NCBI GenBank assembly: GCA_037481615.1
Contig: JBBFLI010000021.1
DNA length: 64,000 bases
Strand: one strand, 5' to 3'
Origin: SpSt-501 sp037481615
Lineage (GTDB): Bacteria > Desulfobacterota > Desulfobacteria > Desulfobacterales > SpSt-501
Shown here: piece by piece, positions 43,362-52,446 of the stretch
How the letters are laid out: every line of letters begins with the position of its first letter
Numbering within the stretch: the first letter of the stretch is position 1
Translations under genes and position numbers: made by a program
Notes under the pieces: model-generated
What the model saw: only the letters and a program-made list of their open reading frames with translations
The model's database searches: none
Told to the model about the DNA's origin: nothing

Positions 43362-44288
43362 TCAGGGGGTCTCGAGGCTGCCGACGAGACGGGAGATCCG
43401 GTCGATTCCGTGGCGGGCGAGGTAGTCCCGGAGGCCCTCGATCACCTGCAGCGCGGCGGCCGGGTGAACGAAATTCGCTGTGCCGACCTGCACGGCGCGC
43501 GCCCCGACGATCAGGAACTCGAGGGCGTCGCGCGCGGTGCGGATGCCGCCGATGCCGATCACGGGAATCCGCACCGCCCGGCACACCTGCCACACCATGC
43601 GCAGCGCGATCGGCTTGATCGCCGGGCCCGAGAGCCCGCCGGTCACGTTGGCCAGCAGCGGCCGCCGGGTTTCGACGTCCACGGCCATCCCCGTGATCGT
43701 GTTGATGAGCGAAAGGGCGTCGGCCCCGGCCTGCTCCGCGCTGCGGGCGATCAGCGTGATGTCGGTCACGTTGGGGGAGAGCTTGCAGATGACGAATTTG
43801 CGGGTCTTCCGCCGCACCGCGGCGACCACCCGGCCGGCGGCCAGGGGGTCGACGCCGAAGACGATGCCGCCCGCCTTGACGTTCGGGCAGGAAATGTTGA
43901 TCTCCACGCCGGACACCCCCTCGATCCCTTCCACCCGCTCGGCCAGCGCGGCATATTCCTCGACCGAGGTGCCGTAGATGTTGGCGATCACGGGGATGCC
44001 GAGCGCGCGCAGGAAAGGCATCTTCTGCGACTCGAAAGCCTCGATCCCCACGTTTTCCAGACCGATCGCGTTCAGCATGCCGCAGGGGGTTTCCACGATA
44101 CGCGGAGGCGGGTTCCCGGCCACGGGGTGAAGCGCCAGGCCCTTGACCACGATCGCCCCCAACCGGCGGAGATCCAGAAACGGGGCGAACTCCTTCCCGT
44201 AACCGAAGGTCCCCGAGGCGGTCATGACGGGGTTCTGCAGGACGAGGCCGCCGAGATCGGATCGGAGATCGGGCTCGGGCGATGGCAT
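43362..44288 (-). CDS. pyrD: Dihydroorotate dehydrogenase, class 1B catalytic subunit
   Basis: The 308-residue flavoprotein has NPVMTASGTFGYGKEF at the start, the active-site Cys in VEINISCPNVKAGG, CKLSPNVTDI, and the FMN-phosphate site near GIGGIRTARDALEFLIVGA and VQVGTANF. The Cys base (rather than Ser) puts it in class 1, and the length fits class 1B, which works with an iron-sulfur PyrK subunit and NAD+. PyrK is not beside it here. It makes orotate for pyrimidines. It converges on leuA with 18 bases between the stops. Confidence 0.95.
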   Translation of the reverse strand: MPSPEPDLRSDLGGLVLQNPVMTASGTFGYGKEFAPFLDLRRLGAIVVKGLALHPVAGNPPPRIVETPCGMLNAIGLENVGIEAFESQKMPFLRALGIPVIANIYGTSVEEYAALAERVEGIEGVSGVEINISCPNVKAGGIVFGVDPLAAGRVVAAVRRKTRKFVICKLSPNVTDITLIARSAEQAGADALSLINTITGMAVDVETRRPLLANVTGGLSGPAIKPIALRMVWQVCRAVRIPVIGIGGIRTARDALEFLIVGARAVQVGTANFVHPAAALQVIEGLRDYLARHGIDRISRLVGSLETP

Positions 44289-44370
44289 GGCGCCTCTTTA
44301 GCACACCCCGCCGGCAGGTCTCAAGGCGTCAAAGCACGCCTCCCCGATGCGCTACCGATCGGCCTCCCCG

Positions 44371-44399
44371 TTGCGAAACCGAAACCCCTGCCATAGAGT
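44371..44399 (+). promoter_or_regulatory. Candidate promoter of the sigma-54 activator gene
   Basis: TTGCGA (44371-44376) and TAGAGT (44394-44399) are 17 bases apart. GGAGGG lies in the leader, six to eleven bases before the ATG at 44433. Confidence 0.5.
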
Positions 44400-44432
44400 C
44401 AGTCGGATGCTTCGCCGTCGACGGAGGGATCG

Positions 44433-45788
44433 ATGGACCTTTCGCCCTTCTGGAAACCGATCATCAACACCTTGAATGAAGGTGTCCTGATCGTGGACCC
44501 GCGAGGGACGATCATCGCCGTGAACGCGGCGGCCGAGGGGATCACCGGCTATTCCGCAGCCGAGCTCGTGGGGAAGAACTGCCGCATCCTCGAGTGCACG
44601 GGCTGCACGATTTACGGCCGCGGGGCCGGGTCGGCGTGGTGTCAGCTCTTCCGCGACGGCGCGGTGCAGGCCAAGAAATGCCTCATCGCCGACAAGGCCC
44701 GCCGCCGCGTGAGCATTCTCAAGAATGCGACCGTGCTGCGGGACGCGCGGGGGGAGATCATCGGCGCCGTCGAAACCCTGAGTGACGTGAGCGAGATCGT
44801 CCGCCAGCAGGAGGAAATCCTCAGCCTGCGCCGGACGCTCGGGCTGGACGAGCACTTCTTCGGCATCGTCGGGCGTTCCGCCCCCATGCAGCGCCTCTAC
44901 GAGCTCATCCAACACGTGGCCCGTTCGGATACGCCGGTGTTGATCCACGGCGAAAGCGGGACGGGCAAGGAGATGGTGGCGCGTGCGATCCACGGGGCCA
45001 GCCCCCGCGAAGGCAAACCCTTCATCAAAGTGAACTGCGCCGCCCTGAACGAAAACCTCCTCGAGAGCGAACTCTTCGGGCACGTGCGCGGGGCCTACAC
45101 CGGGGCCGATCGCAGCCGCATCGGGCGTTTCGAGGCCGCCCACGGCGGAAGCATCTTCCTCGACGAGATCGGCGACGTCCCGCTTCCGCTCCAGGTGAAA
45201 CTGCTGCGTGTGCTCGAGGAAAAAGAGATCGAGCGCGTCGGGGACCACACTCCGGTTTCTGTCGACGTCCGCGTGATCACCGCCACGAACCGCAATCTCG
45301 AGGAATTCATCTCCCGGGGCGTGTTCCGCGAGGATCTCTATTTCCGGATCAACGTCTTTCCCCTCTTCGTTCCCCCGCTTCGCGAACGGCCGGAGGACAT
45401 CCCGATCATCGTCCGCCACTTTCTCGCCCAGCATCGGATGCGCAACCCCACGGGAGCGGCGGGGATCTCCGCCGAAGCCGTGCGCCGACTGATGGCTTAC
45501 CCCTGGCCGGGAAACGTGCGCGAGCTGCGCAATGCCATCGAGTACGCCCTCGTTCTCTGCCCGAGCGGCGAGATCCAGCCCGAACACCTGCCTGCAAAAA
45601 TCAACTCCGCCGCCTGCCCCTGCCCGCCACCGGCTGGAGAGCCCCCCCTGGCCGAGCGGGAACGGATCCTTCAGGCGATGCGGCGGACGGGGGGCAACCG
45701 CACCGCCGCCGCCCGGCTGCTGGGGATCAGCCGGGTCACCCTCTGGAAGAGGCTGAAGCGTCTCGCCCTCGATGTCGAAGCGCGCTGA
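44433..45788 (+). CDS. PAS-containing sigma-54-dependent activator
   Basis: The 451-residue regulator has an N-terminal PAS domain (about residues 1-125) containing a Cys pair (ILECTGCTIY) and a third Cys in AWCQLF, which could bind a metal, haem or respond to redox. The AAA+ domain follows with Walker A GESGTGKE at 173, the sigma-54 contact loop GAYTGA at 220-225 and DEIGDVPLPLQVKLLRVL. The Fis-type helix-turn-helix (GNRTAAARLLGISRVTLWKRL) is C-terminal. There is no receiver domain, so the signal is sensed directly by PAS. GAYTGA replaces the usual GAFTGA, a tolerated variant. The target genes are unknown. Confidence 0.94.
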   Translation: MDLSPFWKPIINTLNEGVLIVDPRGTIIAVNAAAEGITGYSAAELVGKNCRILECTGCTIYGRGAGSAWCQLFRDGAVQAKKCLIADKARRRVSILKNATVLRDARGEIIGAVETLSDVSEIVRQQEEILSLRRTLGLDEHFFGIVGRSAPMQRLYELIQHVARSDTPVLIHGESGTGKEMVARAIHGASPREGKPFIKVNCAALNENLLESELFGHVRGAYTGADRSRIGRFEAAHGGSIFLDEIGDVPLPLQVKLLRVLEEKEIERVGDHTPVSVDVRVITATNRNLEEFISRGVFREDLYFRINVFPLFVPPLRERPEDIPIIVRHFLAQHRMRNPTGAAGISAEAVRRLMAYPWPGNVRELRNAIEYALVLCPSGEIQPEHLPAKINSAACPCPPPAGEPPLAERERILQAMRRTGGNRTAAARLLGISRVTLWKRLKRLALDVEAR

Positions 45789-45871
45789 ACCCGGCCGCCG
45801 GAGAAGCAAAACGCCGGGGGGTGTCGGGCCGGGGCGGTGTCGGGTGGGCGATCCGGGAGACGGGGGGGATT

Positions 45872-46471
45872 TTAGGGCGGTCCGTCGAAGCGGATTCCGA
45901 CGCGGTCCTGTTCCGTCCAGACCACGGTGCCGGCGCGGGAGACGATCTTCTTTTTCTGTCGCAGCGGAATGCTCAGCAAAACACGCGTGCCTTGCTCGAG
46001 AGGCGCAGCGCAGCGGATGAGCACGCCGCCGGGGGAGGCATTGGCGATCGTCCCGCGCACATTGCCGCGGCCGCTCCGGATGAGGGTGGGGATCGAGCAC
46101 GGCCGTCGGGGATGGGCGCGGGTTTCCCCTCGGCGCGAGGGGGGTTCGGCGCCGTTGCGGGCGATCTTCTCCTCAAGTTCCACGCCGTAGCCGTAATCGA
46201 AGACCGAGTCCTCGAGAAAACGCCGCCAGCGGATGACCGCGCGGTAGCACTCGTAGACCAGCTCGCCTTCCGCGAGCGGGGAGGCCGGCAGCCCGATCAG
46301 CACCCGGCTCCCGGGAACCAGATAGAAATCGGACTCGAAATAGATCCCCTTTTCGCTGAAGTTCCCCATCCGGGCCTCGGGCGAGGTCTCGATGGCGAAC
46401 CCTTCCAGCCGCACCGGACCGCGGTGCTCGAAGCGCGTGCGCGAGCGTTTTTCGGCGTTTTCTTCTTCCAT
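45872..46471 (-). CDS. Tandem PilZ-domain protein
   Basis: ATG 46471 gives 199 residues with no membrane segment. Two PilZ-like halves are visible. In the first, RSRTRFEHRGPVRL is followed by MGNFSEKGIYF. In the second, RRPCSIPTLIRSG is followed by GTIANASPGGVLIRC and a VVWTEQDRVGIRFDG end. The RxxxR and (D/N)xSxxG motifs bind cyclic di-GMP in canonical PilZ domains. The second half keeps NASPGG; the first has NFSEKG and is more divergent. It probably couples c-di-GMP to motility or envelope functions. It lies 40 bases downstream of the ribbon-helix-helix gene on the same strand. Confidence 0.85.
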   Translation of the reverse strand: MEEENAEKRSRTRFEHRGPVRLEGFAIETSPEARMGNFSEKGIYFESDFYLVPGSRVLIGLPASPLAEGELVYECYRAVIRWRRFLEDSVFDYGYGVELEEKIARNGAEPPSRRGETRAHPRRPCSIPTLIRSGRGNVRGTIANASPGGVLIRCAAPLEQGTRVLLSIPLRQKKKIVSRAGTVVWTEQDRVGIRFDGPP

Positions 46472-46511
46472 GCTTGTCACGGGACCGCCGCCCTGCGTGG
46501 CGCAAAACCCT

Positions 46512-46691
46512 TCAGCCGGCCGAGAGACCGTATTTCCGGAGGAGATCCCGGATGGCCTCCTCGAGCAGATCGTTCTGGCGCTTTTCGAGCTGCGCGGCAA
46601 GGATCTTGATCTTGCGGATCAGCTCGGCGTCCAGCGTCGTGTTGTACATCTTGCGTTTGCCGGCCGCTTCCACCCTCATGGGCTCTATCAT
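46512..46691 (-). CDS. Ribbon-helix-helix DNA-binding protein
   Basis: The small basic protein (59 residues from ATG 46691, or 55 from ATG 46679) has the core KMYNTTLDAELIRKIKILAA, a beta strand then two helices, as in CopG/Arc-type repressors. An ATG further upstream (46724) overlaps the -10 box of the visible promoter and is excluded. GAGGAGAG precedes the chosen start closely. It may autoregulate and control the PilZ gene that follows. No partner toxin gene adjoins it, so an antitoxin role is unlikely but not excluded. Confidence 0.8.
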   Translation of the reverse strand: MIEPMRVEAAGKRKMYNTTLDAELIRKIKILAAQLEKRQNDLLEEAIRDLLRKYGLSAG

Positions 46692-46722
46692 CTCTCCTCG
46701 TGCCGAAGTCTTTCTGTTGCCC

Positions 46723-46751
46723 ATTCTACCGGAGCAACTCCCGCCTGTCAA
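46723..46751 (-). promoter_or_regulatory. Sigma-70 promoter of the RHH-PilZ unit
   Basis: On the minus strand TTGACA (46751-46746) and TAGAAT (46728-46723) are exactly 17 bases apart, giving a near-consensus promoter. Confidence 0.82.
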
Positions 46752-46976
46752 AAGAGCGCCGGCCGAAAATTTGTGCTATTATGATTGATCACAATAGGTT
46801 ATGTTGATACGTAAATCCTGCGAAAAAGCGGGCCGGGGAATTTTCCGCACCGCATCCCGCCGCTCCATTGACAGCCCGAGTTCCGGGCCGATACCATTTT
46901 CCCGATGCCCCACCCACGGGCTTGCCGGATCGACCGCAGGGGGTGCCTGGAGCGAGTCCGCCCGGTCCACACGGAG

Positions 46977-48077
46977 ATGACCGAGTTTGCGCCCAAAATC
47001 GCCGTCGCCCTGAGCGGCGGGATCGATTCGCTGACCGCGGCCTTTCTTCTCCGGCAAAACGAGGAGGAGGTCATCGGGATCCATTTCCGTACCGGCTATG
47101 AGCCCTATCCCGAATCCCGCAGCCGCGCCAAGGCCGAGGCGCTCTCCCGGCTGCTCGGCATTCCGGTGTACTTTGAGAATTTGCACCGCGAATTCCAGCG
47201 GGTCGTCGTCGACGACTTCGTCTCCGGCTACCGCGCTGGCCTTACCCCCAACCCCTGCGTCGTCTGTAACCCCGAGATCAAGTTCGGCGTTCTCCTCGAT
47301 CGCGCCCGGCGCCATGGAGCCGGGCGCCTGGCGACGGGGCATTACGCCGCCGTACGCCGCGACCTCTCCGGCCGCTTTCGCCTCTACAAGGGAAAGGACA
47401 CCGCAAAAGACCAGTCCTACTTCCTCTTCGCGCTCCGGCAGGAGCAGCTTGCCCGGGCCTGTTTTCCCCTGGCGCAGATGACCAAGCAGGAGGTATGCCT
47501 GCTTGCCGCGGAAAAGCGGCTCGAGCCCTTGGAAAAAGAAGAAAGCCAGGATGTCTGCTTCATTGCCGGAGAAGAGTACACCGAATTCCTGCAGCGCTGC
47601 GAGCCGGGAATCCTCCAACCGGGGCCGATTACGACCCCGGATGGACGGGTCATCGGGGAACACCCCGGGATCGCGGCCTTCACGATCGGCCAGCGGCGCG
47701 GCATCCAATGCCCGGCCGCCGCTCCTTATTATGTCGTGCGCAAGGAGCCGGATACCCGCCGCCTGGTCGTCGGGCACCGCGAGGACCTCTACGCCGCGGG
47801 CTGCCGTGTCGTGCGGGTGAACTGGGTTGCCCTGCGGCCCGAAGGACCGCGCTCGGCCGGGGTGCGGCTGCGCTACCGCAGCCCGGAGACCGCGGCTCGG
47901 CTCGTTCCCTCCAGCCCGGACTTCTCGGAGATGGATGTGTTCTTCGACTCGCCCCAGCCCGCAGTCGCCCCGGGCCAGGCGGCCGTCTTCTACGAAGGGG
48001 ACGAGGTTCTGGGCGGAGGTTTCATCGCCTCGACGTATCCTGCGGGGCCGGTTTCTCCGCCTCCCGGAAAATCATGA
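46977..48077 (+). CDS. mnmA: tRNA-specific 2-thiouridylase MnmA
   Basis: From ATG 46977 the protein has 366 residues, the usual length. The frame is open back to 46905, and neither start has a well-spaced ribosome site. The PP-loop VALSGGIDSLTAAFLL binds ATP. The catalytic Cys pair lies in NPCVVCNPEIKF and QDVCFIAG, with the GQRRG motif in between the catalytic and C-terminal beta domains. It thiolates U34 of Lys, Glu and Gln tRNAs. It is followed seven bases later by another tRNA-modifying gene, mtaB. Confidence 0.94.
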   Translation: MTEFAPKIAVALSGGIDSLTAAFLLRQNEEEVIGIHFRTGYEPYPESRSRAKAEALSRLLGIPVYFENLHREFQRVVVDDFVSGYRAGLTPNPCVVCNPEIKFGVLLDRARRHGAGRLATGHYAAVRRDLSGRFRLYKGKDTAKDQSYFLFALRQEQLARACFPLAQMTKQEVCLLAAEKRLEPLEKEESQDVCFIAGEEYTEFLQRCEPGILQPGPITTPDGRVIGEHPGIAAFTIGQRRGIQCPAAAPYYVVRKEPDTRRLVVGHREDLYAAGCRVVRVNWVALRPEGPRSAGVRLRYRSPETAARLVPSSPDFSEMDVFFDSPQPAVAPGQAAVFYEGDEVLGGGFIASTYPAGPVSPPPGKS

Positions 48078-48084
48078 GGGCTCC

Positions 48085-49455
48085 ATGCGCCGTTTCAAGG
48101 TGGTCACCCTCGGCTGCAAACTGAACCAGTGCGAATCCGACGATCTTGCGGGATGCCTCACGCAGGATTCTTGGCGAGCCTGCCCCCCGGCGGAGCCGGC
48201 CGATCTGGTCGTGGTCAACACCTGTACCGTCACCGAGAAGGCCGCCATGCAGTCGCGGCAGGCGATCCGACGCGCCGTCCGTGAAAACCCCGGCGCCTTC
48301 GTCGTGGTGACCGGCTGCTACGCCGCAACCGAGCCGGAGGCGGTATTGGCCATCCCGGGGGTGGGGGGGGTGACGGATCGCACCGCCAAGGCCATGATCG
48401 CCGAGATCGCCGCTCAGGCGGGAACCCGGCGGCCCAGGGTTCCCTTCCATTTCCACGGCGATCGCGGGGACTCCTTTCCGCCGCCCTCTACGGCGCGGGA
48501 TCCTTTCGCCGGCAGAACGCGCGCCCATTTCAAGATCCAGGACGGCTGTGACGCCTTCTGCAGCTACTGCATCGTCCCCTACGCCCGGGGACCGGCGCGC
48601 AGCCGCGAGACCGAGGGGGTTCTGCAGGGGATCCGGCTGCTCGCCGGGCTGGGTTTCCGGGAGGTGGTCCTGACCGGGGTGCACATCGGGCGCTACGGGG
48701 TGGATCTCTCCCCGCCGCGCTCGCTTGCCGGACTGCTGCGTGAAATCCTCGGCCTTTCCCTGCCTGTGCGGATCCGGCTGAGCTCGATCGAGCCCCTCGA
48801 GTTGAACGACGAGATCGTGGATCTCGCCGTGGAAAGCTCGGGCCGACTCTGCCCCCATTTCCACATTCCGCTCCAGAGCGGGGATGCCGCCGTGCTCGAG
48901 CGCATGCGCAGGCCTTACCGGCCGGAGGATTTCGCGCGCACCGTCGCCGCCGTTCATGCGCGTCTTCCCGACGCCGCGATCGGTGCGGACGTCCTGGTCG
49001 GCTTCCCCGGCGAGACCGAGCAGGCCTTTGAAAACACCTGTCGCCTGGTCGAAAATCTCCCCCTGAGCTACCTCCACGTCTTCCCCTTCTCGCCGCGGCC
49101 CGGTACGGCGGCCTTCGCCTTTCCCGGGCGCGTCGATTCGGCGGCGATCCGGGCGCGCTGCGAGCGGCTGCGCACCCTGGGCCAGGCAAAGCGCCTGGAC
49201 TTCCACCGGCGCTTTCTCGGCCGCGTCGTCGAGGTCCTGACCGAAACGCGCCGTGACCGGGACAGCGGCCGTTTGCGAGGAATTTCCGGAAATTATCTTC
49301 GCGTCCGGTTTCCCGGAGAAGATTCCTGGATGAACCGCTGCGTGCGCGTGCGGATCACCGCAACCGGCGTTCAATTCCTGGAGGGGGAAGGCCTTGAGGC
49401 GGGGGTGGATGAGCCCCCGAAGGCGAGCCGGGGGAGCGACTCCGCCCACCGGTAG
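48085..49455 (+). CDS. mtaB: tRNA t6A37 methylthiotransferase MtaB
   Basis: ATG 48085 opens a 456-residue radical-SAM enzyme. The N-terminal UPF0004 domain has three Cys (TLGCKLNQCES, VNTCTVTEKA, VTGCYAATE) for one [4Fe-4S] cluster. The radical-SAM core has DGCDAFCSYCIVPYARG with the CxxxCxxC triad. A C-terminal TRAM-like region closes the protein. The KLNQCES and NTCTVT forms match MtaB rather than MiaB or RimO. It adds a methylthio group to t6A at position 37 of ANN-decoding tRNAs. It forms a transcription unit with mnmA. Confidence 0.93.
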   Translation: MRRFKVVTLGCKLNQCESDDLAGCLTQDSWRACPPAEPADLVVVNTCTVTEKAAMQSRQAIRRAVRENPGAFVVVTGCYAATEPEAVLAIPGVGGVTDRTAKAMIAEIAAQAGTRRPRVPFHFHGDRGDSFPPPSTARDPFAGRTRAHFKIQDGCDAFCSYCIVPYARGPARSRETEGVLQGIRLLAGLGFREVVLTGVHIGRYGVDLSPPRSLAGLLREILGLSLPVRIRLSSIEPLELNDEIVDLAVESSGRLCPHFHIPLQSGDAAVLERMRRPYRPEDFARTVAAVHARLPDAAIGADVLVGFPGETEQAFENTCRLVENLPLSYLHVFPFSPRPGTAAFAFPGRVDSAAIRARCERLRTLGQAKRLDFHRRFLGRVVEVLTETRRDRDSGRLRGISGNYLRVRFPGEDSWMNRCVRVRITATGVQFLEGEGLEAGVDEPPKASRGSDSAHR

Positions 49456-49464
49456 TGCCGACGC

Positions 49465-49493
49465 TTGTCATCCGTCAGGATTCGTCGGATAAT
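49465..49493 (+). promoter_or_regulatory. Sigma-70 promoter of the hybrid kinase gene
   Basis: TTGTCA (49465-49470) and GATAAT (49488-49493) are 17 bases apart, placed directly after the mtaB stop. Confidence 0.7.
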
Positions 49494-49528
49494 AATCGCG
49501 TGCCCCCCCGATGGCGCAGGAAGACGGC

Positions 49529-52393
49529 ATGGATGCCGCAACCCTGAAACGGATCCAGGAGACCCTGTCGAAAAGCGAGGAGCTCTTTCGCACGGCCTTT
49601 CTTGCCAGCCCCGATTCCGTCAACCTGAACCTGCTCGAAAACGGCGCTTACATCGACATCAACGAAGGCTTCACCCGCCTCACGGGCTACACCCGCGAGG
49701 AAGTGCAAGGGAAGACCTCGCTCGACATCGGGATCTGGAGTGACCCCCGGGACCGCGAACGACTCGTCGCCGCGCTCCGCCGCTTCGGGTACGTCGAGAA
49801 TTTCGAGGCCGAGTTCCGCAGGAAGAACGGCGAAATCGGGGTGGGGCTCATGTCCGCCCGCCTTTTGTCGATCGCGGGCCACAGCGTCATTCTCTCGATC
49901 ACGCGCGACATCACCGAGCGCAAGCTGACCGAACGGCTTCTCGCCGAAGCCGAGGAAAAGTACCGCGCGCTGTTCAACATCTCCTCGCTCGCCATCCTGA
50001 TCCGGAACCGGGAGGGGAAGATCACCCTCGCCAACCCTGCCGCGGCGCGCCTCCTCGAGGCGAGTCAGCCGGACGATCTCGTCGGAAAATCCTATTTGAC
50101 GCTCGTCCACCCGAAAGACCGCGAACTCTCGCGCATCCGCATCGAAAGCGCCTTCCGAATTGCCGCCGACCCCGCCGCAGCCGGGGAGGAACTGCTCCGT
50201 CACCTCGCCCCCCGGCGGCACCGCCTCGTCACCTTGACCGGCCGCGCGGTGCCGGTCGAATCGACGGGGATTGCCTTCAAGCATGGCGGCGAGCTCTTCA
50301 TCCAGGGGATCTTTCGCGACATCACCGACGAGCTCCAAGCCGAGCTGGCCCTTCGCCGCGAGGAGAAGCGGCGGGAGATCACGCTGGCGCTCAACCGCAT
50401 GATCGATGCTCCGCTCGAGGCGATCGTGCAGCGGGCGGCGGAAGGCTGCCTCACCTTGAGCGCAAGCCGCGCGGGCGCGATCCACCTGCTCGCGCCGGAG
50501 GACGGGTGCGCCGTTACCCTGGGCGTGGTCGCGGCAAGAACCCCCTCCGGGGATGCGGCCTCCTCCGTGGCTCCCGCCCCCCCCTCGGGGAAGGACGGCC
50601 TGTGGCGTGAGCCGCTGCGGCAGGGGCGAGCCCTGATTTTCGAAGCAAGCGGGGCCGAGCCCTACCCCGTGGAGGACTTTCTGCCGGGTTCGGAGCCGGC
50701 TCGGCGCTTTCTGGGCATTCCCGTTTTCGAACGCGGGCGAGGGGTGCTCGTCGGCTGTTTCGTGGACAAGGCGGAGCCCTACGATGAAAGAGACATCGGC
50801 CTGTTGCAGGTCGCCCTGACCGACCTCGGGGGGATCATCCAGCGCAAGCAGGCCGAGGATGCCTTGCGCGAAAGCGAACGCCGCTTCCGCACCGCCTTCG
50901 AAAACGCCTCCGTAGGCATCACGCTTGTGGATCTCGATGGGACCTACCTCGAGGTCAACCGCGCCATGGCCGCCATGCTCGGCTATGAGCCGCAGGACCT
51001 GGTCGGCCGGAAGGTCGTCGATTTCATCCATCCGGAAGACCTGGGCCGACGCGACGAGTTCGTCCGGGCGCTCATCGAGGGCAGGCTTTCCTCGGGTGAG
51101 CAAGAGCGGCGCTTCATCCACCGCGACGGGTCCATCGTGTGGGTGAACATCTGGGCGACCTTGCAAAAAGACGGCCGCGGGAATCCCCTGTACTTCATCT
51201 CCCTCGTGCAGGACATCACCGCACGCAAGAAGGAGGCCGAAGAGAAGAGCCGGCTCGAATCCCAGCTTCTCCAGGCCCAGAAGATGGAGGCGATCGGCGC
51301 CCTGGCCGGTGGGATCGCTCACGACTTCAACAACATCCTGTCGGCGATCATCGGCTTCACCGAACTCGCCATGCTGGCCGAAGGCAAAGCGGAGGAGTAC
51401 CTGAGGGAGTCTCTCAAGGCGGCCAAGCGCGCCAAGGACCTCGTGCGCCAGATTCTCTCCTTCAGCCGCCAAGGGGGCGAGGAACGCGCTCCGGTGAGCG
51501 TGGCCCTCGTCGCCCGGGAGGTCGTCAAATTCCTGCGCGCCAGCGTTCCGGCGACGATCGAGATCCGGCTGCGGGGCGAGAAAACCGCCGCCACCGTGCT
51601 TGCCAGTTCCGTCGAGCTCCACCAGATCCTGATGAACCTGTGCACCAACGCCGTGCACGCGATCGGCGACGGGGCGGGGTTGATCGAAATCGAAATCGAG
51701 CCCTGCGAAATCGGGGCTGCAAAAAGAACGGAGTTCCCGGAGCTCGACCCCGGACGCTACGTCCGTCTCGTCGTGCGCGACAACGGCCACGGGATCCCGG
51801 CGGCGATCCTGGACCGCATCTTCGACCCCTATTTCACGACCAAGGAAAAAGGCGTGGGGACCGGGCTCGGCCTGGCCGTGGTGCACGGGATCGTGAAAAA
51901 GGCAAACGGCACCGTGCGCGTGGCGAGCGAACCCGGAAGAGGAACGCAATTCGAGATCCTGCTCCCGCAGATCGACTTCACCCGTCCGCAAGAGGAGGAG
52001 GCGGCCGTCGCTCCGCTCCTAGGCGGAAAGGGGCGGATCCTCTTTGTGGACGACGAGGCGATGCTCGCGGAACTCGGAGGCCGCATCCTCGAAAAGCTCG
52101 GCTACGAGGTCGTCACCCGAACGAGCCCGCTTGAGGCCTTGGAGTTGTTCAAGAGACGCCCACTCGATTTCGACCTCGTGGTCTCCGACCAGACCATGCC
52201 CGGGATGACGGGGGATCTCCTCGCGCGCGAACTGCTGAAAATCCGCCCGGGCCTCCCCATCATTCTCTGCACCGGTTACAGCCAGCGCATCGACGAGCGG
52301 CGCGCCCGCGAGAAGGGAATCCGGGCGCTCGTGATGAAGCCGATCCTGGTCCACGAGATCGACGCCGCTGTTCGGAGTGCGCTGGACGGCTGA
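49529..52393 (+). CDS. PAS-PAS-GAF-PAS hybrid histidine kinase
   Basis: The frame is open from ATG 49511, but ATG 49529 has AGGAAG at good spacing and is preferred (954 residues). Domain order by motif: PAS (about 10-130), PAS (140-275), GAF-like (285-445), PAS (455-575; VNRAMAAMLGYEPQDLVG), HisKA with phospho-His in LAGGIAHDFNN (about 600), HATPase with DNGHGIP and GVGTGLGLAVVHGIV (about 700-815), and a C-terminal receiver with phospho-Asp in DLVVSDQTMPGM (about 875). No transmembrane segment is present, so it senses cytoplasmic signals. It probably feeds an internal phosphorelay. No separate response regulator is adjacent. Confidence 0.93.
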   Translation: MDAATLKRIQETLSKSEELFRTAFLASPDSVNLNLLENGAYIDINEGFTRLTGYTREEVQGKTSLDIGIWSDPRDRERLVAALRRFGYVENFEAEFRRKNGEIGVGLMSARLLSIAGHSVILSITRDITERKLTERLLAEAEEKYRALFNISSLAILIRNREGKITLANPAAARLLEASQPDDLVGKSYLTLVHPKDRELSRIRIESAFRIAADPAAAGEELLRHLAPRRHRLVTLTGRAVPVESTGIAFKHGGELFIQGIFRDITDELQAELALRREEKRREITLALNRMIDAPLEAIVQRAAEGCLTLSASRAGAIHLLAPEDGCAVTLGVVAARTPSGDAASSVAPAPPSGKDGLWREPLRQGRALIFEASGAEPYPVEDFLPGSEPARRFLGIPVFERGRGVLVGCFVDKAEPYDERDIGLLQVALTDLGGIIQRKQAEDALRESERRFRTAFENASVGITLVDLDGTYLEVNRAMAAMLGYEPQDLVGRKVVDFIHPEDLGRRDEFVRALIEGRLSSGEQERRFIHRDGSIVWVNIWATLQKDGRGNPLYFISLVQDITARKKEAEEKSRLESQLLQAQKMEAIGALAGGIAHDFNNILSAIIGFTELAMLAEGKAEEYLRESLKAAKRAKDLVRQILSFSRQGGEERAPVSVALVAREVVKFLRASVPATIEIRLRGEKTAATVLASSVELHQILMNLCTNAVHAIGDGAGLIEIEIEPCEIGAAKRTEFPELDPGRYVRLVVRDNGHGIPAAILDRIFDPYFTTKEKGVGTGLGLAVVHGIVKKANGTVRVASEPGRGTQFEILLPQIDFTRPQEEEAAVAPLLGGKGRILFVDDEAMLAELGGRILEKLGYEVVTRTSPLEALELFKRRPLDFDLVVSDQTMPGMTGDLLARELLKIRPGLPIILCTGYSQRIDERRAREKGIRALVMKPILVHEIDAAVRSALDG

Positions 52394-52446
52394 TCGTTGT
52401 TTTCGGGCCGCTTTCCCGCTGGATCCCGAAGAAAGGAGGACCGGAG

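Noticed and set aside
46512..46691. Toxin-antitoxin system with the ribbon-helix-helix protein as antitoxin
   Set aside because: The neighbouring genes encode PilZ and MnmA proteins, with no small RelE/ParE/MazF-like gene in either flank.
46784..46795. FNR/CRP-like operator ATTGATCACAAT
   Set aside because: Half-sites and spacing do not match TTGAT-N4-ATCAA or TGTGA-N6-TCACA.
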